A DNA stretch of 64,000 nucleotides from Hofstenia miamia (taxonomy: Eukaryota > Xenacoelomorpha > Acoela): positions 1,889,308-1,953,307 of the forward strand of contig SCFE01000057.1 of assembly GCA_004352715.1 (NCBI GenBank), given 5' to 3'. Below, one piece after another: positions 59,199 through 64,000 of the stretch. A program made the position numbers and the translations under genes. How positions within the stretch are numbered: position 1 is the first letter of the stretch; each line of letters starts with the position of its first letter. The notes beneath the pieces were generated by a model. It was not told the origin of the DNA. It was given only the letters and a program-made list of their open reading frames with translations, and ran no database searches.

Positions 59199-60060
59199 TG
59201 GGGAGAAATCAGGTGAGTTGACTGATAGGGAACTTCAAGTGTTGAAGTCATTATCTTCAGGACATTCTATAGCTCTTCAATATTGATGACATGGTGCTCC
59301 TAAATATTGAACATAATTGCAGCTACACATTCAAAGGAAGTGTAGAACCTTATCACCTAGAATACCATTGTACACAGAGTTAAATTGAAAACAACTTCAT
59401 TAGAACAAAGCCAGAGACCCCAATATCTCCTATAGCTATAACTTTCCATGAACTGCGGACATTAGGAATGGTGTATTGTGGTACAAAACATTCACCAAGC
59501 AGATGACTGGCTGATTGTGGTTTCATTTTGAACATTATTGTACACTGTACACCATTGATCCACAATCCAATGTTGAAATATTTTTGCAGAAATACTGTCA
59601 TGAACATTTTTGGCTGAAGGTATTGTTAATTAGTTGGTTTGTATGATTGAAAGCCTTCTTTATCAAGGCATTGATTAATAATTTATGCACTAGGCAATTT
59701 AGCAATACCCTATGGAAGATCAGGTATTATGGCCCAGGATATAGCAAAGGGATAAATATTCAATGACGTCAAAACAACTTGGTCTTTCAAGTGAGTTGTA
59801 GTACATTATGTTCCACTGGGCTTTGAAATTAACCAATTGAGGATCAGATTTTGTGGAGCGGGATCCAGCAAAGGGATCTTTCACTTAAGATACGATACGT
59901 GGGCTTCCACTGTATTTTTGGATAGATGAAGGAATCGTTGGTTTGATGAAGGTGCAAAGCGTTGGTCACTGCTGTCTGGCTGATGTTGAATTGAAGGTCA
60001 ATTACACGATGTGACATGCCTGTGCCATGTAGAGTTACAATTTGTGCCCTCAAAGTTGTT
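59199..60060 (-). pseudogene. Decayed Tc1-like transposase, minus strand
   Basis: Reading the minus strand from 60053, the N-terminal helix-turn-helix is RAQIVTLHGTGMSHRVIDLQ, then FNISQTAVTNAL, the usual start of Tc1 transposases. Further down, in other frames, come GAPCHQ (near 59290) in place of QDNAPCH, and NSPDFSPIKNCWKRKK (near 59175-59220), which is the SPDLNPIE..W..lK block with its catalytic Glu replaced by Lys. Frameshifts, stops and the lost acidic residues make it inactive. It is the uninterrupted relative of the element at 47494-50385. Confidence 0.75.
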
Positions 60061-60265
60061 AAAAGTGCTTTTGCAGTTTTGTAAAATTAATGATATAGAT
60101 ATTTAACAGCTCCCAATTTATGCACAATAGTAAAAATACCAGGGATGTCTCTAATACTATATTCTTATTACACCCACTTACTTCCACATAGATGCACGGA
60201 CACTCAAGTACAGAATAGTATTCTAGATTTTTTGAAGTGGCTGCTGAATTATTGACAAGTAGATA

Positions 60266-60312
<47 letters not shown>

Positions 60313-63300
60313 TTACATTTATTCAATAATGAACAGCATTTGCAAACATTCTGCTATTGATCACCAATAATAGAGCTGCAGGGATTCAGTCAAAGCGAAA
60401 TTGTCGATCGTTACACCTGACACTTAATTTGAGTTATGATTGTCACAGAAATGTAAGCCTTAGAGAATATAATTTTAAAGAATAACTATATTAAATGTCA
60501 ATCAATTTTACTTTTGATTTCTCAAATGATTTCAAGCAATCCTCTTAAAGCATTTTTAAGGCATTTTAACTGGAATTTACAGGAATAATTATTGTAGATT
60601 TTATGCAATGCCGCATACATGGTGGCAATGATTTTATGCATTTTTTGTGTAAAGATAAAAAAATGTAATTTTCCAAGACATAAATCACCGTGCTAAAAAT
60701 CAAAATTAATTGACTTCTATTTTAAAAATAATTTTATTGGCTATTGTCAATGTTCCAAGTAAAAATACTTTGAATTTTTACATAAATAAAAAAAACCTCA
60801 ATTTGAAAAATTCATCCCTAGTTCCTATAAAACAACAAAGAATATAAAAATGGCTTATTTGATTTCAATACAATTGAACATACAATAATGAAAATTACAC
60901 ATTAATTAAACATTTGAATTTGGTTTTGCCAAAAGTTTTATCTGAAAATTGTACTTCCTTTTGTATTTTGAAAATTCTCCACTTGATCCTTTTGTAGTTG
61001 CTTAGCACCAATTAATTTGTAAAGGAAATTTTTACCCAATTCCTATAATATTGAAATCTGCTACAATAATGTTTGCAATTCAAGAAAGTAATGTAAATTA
61101 GACTTTGCTACAGCAAGTCATTGGAATTGGATAGATCATTGCTTTTACAAAACAAGTATGCTTCAATTGGTCATTATCACCAGATAGAATCTATTGCACA
61201 CATTGAAATTTTCGGGTATCTCGCGCAAAGACAAAAATAACATGAATCCTGAAATTTTTGCCTGAAATATACCCTAAATAATATAAATTATTCAAAGACA
61301 TCTTCCATTATTAGAAATGTACTACATTCTTTCAGCTTTGAAGGAGGGGGTTAGAAATTCAGTATTCTTCTGAAAGGGATTTAGGGAAGAGTTTCTAACA
61401 GAGAAAAAACTTTAACTACGAAATTTTAGTAAACCAAACCTGAAAAGAAGTTACTTTATTAAAACTGCATTTTCGTTTTTTCGAAATATGGAAAACTTTA
61501 ACACATCACAACTGTGATGCTTCAATTTTAGGTAATTAATTTGAGTTAACTGCTGAATTTTTTAATTGAGAACTCAAAGAAAATTTGTGAAAATATCTTA
61601 TTGAAAATTTTTGCTTTTTGCTTAGGTATCTGTATTGACATATGTCACTGTGTAAAAACGTTCGTGTTTTTTTACCACTCAATATTCAATACTGAAAAAA
61701 ATAACAACTTAAGAAGATTTGAGCAGTTTGCTTTTATGGATTATTTTACAGTAATTAATATTTAATAAGATACCAATTTTTGATCTGAATTTTTTTAAAA
61801 AGGATAAATTTTATTTTGGAAGTTAGAAAGAAATATTAATATATGAAAAATTATATAGTTTTTCAATTGATTGTTTAAAAACTTGATGAAATATCGGTAT
61901 GATTATTAATTTAAATTCAAAATATCATGAAATAAACTCGTTGTTATTTAATGGTTTTTTATTGGAACTTTAGACAATATTTCAGCCGGTTATTGGTGCT
62001 TTGCCAGCATGCTGAATATTTTTTCAATTATTGATTGCTACAAAATTAAGTAGTAAATTATTTAAACATTTTGAAAACTAAGAAGTACTAAAATAAATGC
62101 AGAAATGATTTCCAAAAATGTTTTACTTTTGCGTCATTTCTCTTAAATGCCAAATACCAAAGCATAGTGTTCTTGTTTTTAACTGATTTGGTTGTTAAGG
62201 CATCTTTAAAAATATTTTTCTGTCAATTGCACAGCATGGCAACTAATGACAAGATATCTGTATAGCCTTTCATTTTCGGAAAAGAAATTCTGCTAAACAA
62301 GGATTTTTGAAGCAATTTTCGAAGTATTCCTAGAGCTTAACCATACAAGAAAATTGATTGATAATCTTAAGATTAGCACGCTATCTCTCAACCATATTCC
62401 TGCAATACAATAAGCAGCATGTACATGTCAATAGAGTTTAATGTTGAAGTTATAGGCTATATACAGTAAATATTTAACTCTAATACTCTAAAGAGTTCTC
62501 GGATTACGATTTTCTTAGGAGTTAAAAGCTATTGACATGTTTTTCGACATGGCCACATGAAGCATCATCTAATGTTAATTTTGAGGGCCGACAAGACCAT
62601 GCTCAGCGAACTTTGCTAGTATAAGCGACTCATTGCATTTTAAGAAATTTCGTAGGCATGGGTAACACGGAAATGTGCCGCGGGCGCAGACATACCCTAC
62701 CCTCGTGGACCATAGATTGAGTGGTGCTAAAGAAAAATATTCACACGGACTACAGGCCGGGTAAAAATATATGAACTCCGGGCTGATTTGCGGGCCATAC
62801 ATATAAACTAATCTTGCAAACCTCTATGCTTAAATTAATTTTATATGTTATGAGTTAGTTTTGTAGTTTGCAGACTCTTAATTATGTTTTGATTTTGGTG
62901 TTTTTCCATACTATTTCTGTTTCGGGCTGAGGTAAAAGGTTTTTTTATGTGAAAAAATATTGTCTACAAATTAATGTAATAATAAGCAAAAATGAACATA
63001 ATTTTGAAATTATAAGTCATTTCGCTTTTTTGCTCAACAAAAACCATAACCATTAATCTACGAGCACCAAGTTAACAACAATTTTCAGGATTTTCTAGAA
63101 TTTATCTCAAGTAGTACATACATTTGATTAATTACAAAAAAATTACTTCAGAAGTATCCTTCAACAGACCCAAATGTAATTTAAGCCTAAAAACATAGAA
63201 ACACCTAACTTGTCCCAAAAAAATTGAGCACTCATTGTAAAAGTGACACTGTTATTTATTTTAATTTGCCATGGTTCTGGTAATTATGGTAAGATCAAAT

Positions 63301-63326
63301 CGTTTTATATTTTTATAATCCTTCAG
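60061..63326. other. Non-coding stretch with a GC-rich island
   Basis: A (TA)n tract lies at about 60266-60308. An island at 62580-62800 is markedly GC-richer (GCCGCGGGCGCAGAC, CACGGACTACAGGCCGGG); its 75-codon minus-strand frame has no motif, and I suspect a transposon scrap. The rest shows nothing. Confidence 0.35.
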
Positions 63327-63469
63327 CAAAACGTTTTCTACAAAGCATTGAGGTAATCGATTTTAGCCTTGGAGATGATGAAGAATTTCAGACCCTGTTT
63401 GACAAAGTATTTCCCCCAATGCGCACTTATCATGAACAGTGCAATGTAAAACTAAATGATTACCTATCA
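63327..63469 (+). CDS. Internal exon, protein of unknown family
   Basis: Forty-seven codons after two bases of a split codon, from an acceptor (TATAATCCTTCAG) to a consensus donor (CTATCA|GTGAGT), ending in phase 0. The frame has no stop and many G/C-ending codons (CTT GGA GAT GAT ... ACC CTG ... CCC CCA ATG CGC). The peptide has an acidic patch (IDFSLGDDEEFQTLFDKVFP) followed by PMRTYHEQCNVKLNDYLS. This is one of the best single exons in the window. Its gene must continue beyond 64000, with an upstream exon ending in phase 1. Confidence 0.6.
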
Positions 63470-64000
63470 GTGAGTCTGTTATTAATTCTTAACTGATTTT
63501 TTTAACCGTATATAGCTATTGAGCACAATTTTTATGGATATAGCTGTTGAAAGCGTAACGATCCAGGCCACACCCAATTAATAACTGAAGAGCAGGACTT
63601 TCTATATAAAATACAGGCATACATATTGTCAAGCATTATATACATGCACATAGCGCAAGAAAAAATATCTCCTTTTCAAAATGCATTGTAATAGTTAAAT
63701 ATTCGTCCACAAAAAAACTTCGTTTAAATTCTTCAACCAATGTGTAGTTAATATCAAAAGACGTAGTTTCGTGTGAAAAATTTTGCATCCAAAGAATGAC
63801 GTAATGCTAAGTCTAGCCTAACACATGCAGGCCCGTGGCTTGCATTTGAAGTTTAGAGGGGCCATGGCCTTGCAAAGTTCAATAAATTAATCATAGTTTT
63901 ACTCATATGAGATAGTTTCACCCTTTTTCATTGAATTTTTTAATAGAATTGCATTAGTATTATGTATATTTCAACTAAAAGATATTCACTCTAACTTAAT
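63470..64000. other. Intron of the gene with the exon at 63327, with a transposon-like word
   Basis: Contains CAGGCCCGTGGCTTGCATTT at 63828-63847, followed by AGAGGGGCCATGGCC. This resembles the end of a hAT-like element that would continue past the window. Otherwise nothing. Confidence 0.3.

Larger units (their letters stand above)
980..60308. repeat. Dispersed (TA)n tracts
   Basis: Tracts of about 16 to 50 bases occur near 980, 4383, 9700, 11550, 13351, 13856, 18051, 24236, 35812, 37758, 39820, 41590, 42531, 43996, 45060, 46009, 50691, 55160, 55287, 57261 and 60266. Several border Tc1-type ends or gaps. The many Tyr/Ile-rich frames in the window come from these tracts. Confidence 0.9.

Noticed and set aside
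1-64000. CRISPR arrays, operons, ribosome binding sites, rRNA
   Set aside because: The window is eukaryotic. The only regular array is the 70-bp satellite, which has no spacers, and no rRNA-like sequence was seen.

Overview
This is an AT-rich (roughly 70% A+T by eye), gene-poor stretch of a eukaryotic nuclear genome, almost certainly from an invertebrate animal. It has GT-AG introns, many (TA)n tracts, decayed DNA transposons (Tc1/mariner, hAT-like and a TTAA-flanked element), decayed LINE fragments, and gaps or single n characters typical of a draft assembly. All three standard stop codons are used. I cannot name the species, and no prokaryotic, organellar or viral feature is visible.

Host genes appear only as short isolated exons separated by kilobases. 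The best case is a plus-strand series at 524-777, 5420-5646 and 5904-6056, whose splice phases fit together. It encodes a coiled coil followed by what may be a beta-rich domain, and an exon at 9201-9325 may belong to the same gene. On the minus strand, exons at 21730-21951 and 21308-21523 are joined by a 206-base intron and end in a stop; an exon with two hydrophobic stretches lies at 12365-12542. A convincing plus-strand exon with a consensus donor lies at 63327-63469. Weaker single-exon candidates are at 24352, 30914, 32009, 41186, 43321, 51416, 51867, 52804 and 55924. I recognise none of these proteins. In DNA this AT-rich, open frames of about 58 codons arise by chance many times per 64 kb, so confidence rests on splice signals and codon content.

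Recognisable mobile elements: a DDE transposase relic at 3528-4350; a TTAA-flanked element at 7192-8490; a GC-rich MITE-like family at 10557, 12732 and 18561; a mobile-element protein scrap at 14192; a LINE tail at 15150; a mariner/IS630-type relic at 15613-16272; a Tc1-like relic at 34719-35810 with a truncated second copy at 44858; a LINE reverse transcriptase relic at 36479-37177; a hAT-like MITE with an 8-bp target duplication at 37811-38543; a Tc1-like copy at 47494-50385 split by a 1.9-kb hAT-like element at 47792-49687; and a related Tc1-like copy at 59199-60060. A 70-bp satellite with exactly 11 near-identical copies occupies 39051-39820.

Several apparent tandem duplications (2.8-3.3 kb, 11.6-12.4 kb, 23.5-23.7 kb, 45.0-46.5 kb, 55.1-55.3 kb) sit on either side of an N gap or a single n; three of them show a single-base difference between copies. 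They look like unmerged haplotypes or gap-filling artefacts rather than biology. I found no convincing new biological system; the most interesting items are the unidentified exons, the datable nested transposons and the homogeneous satellite.
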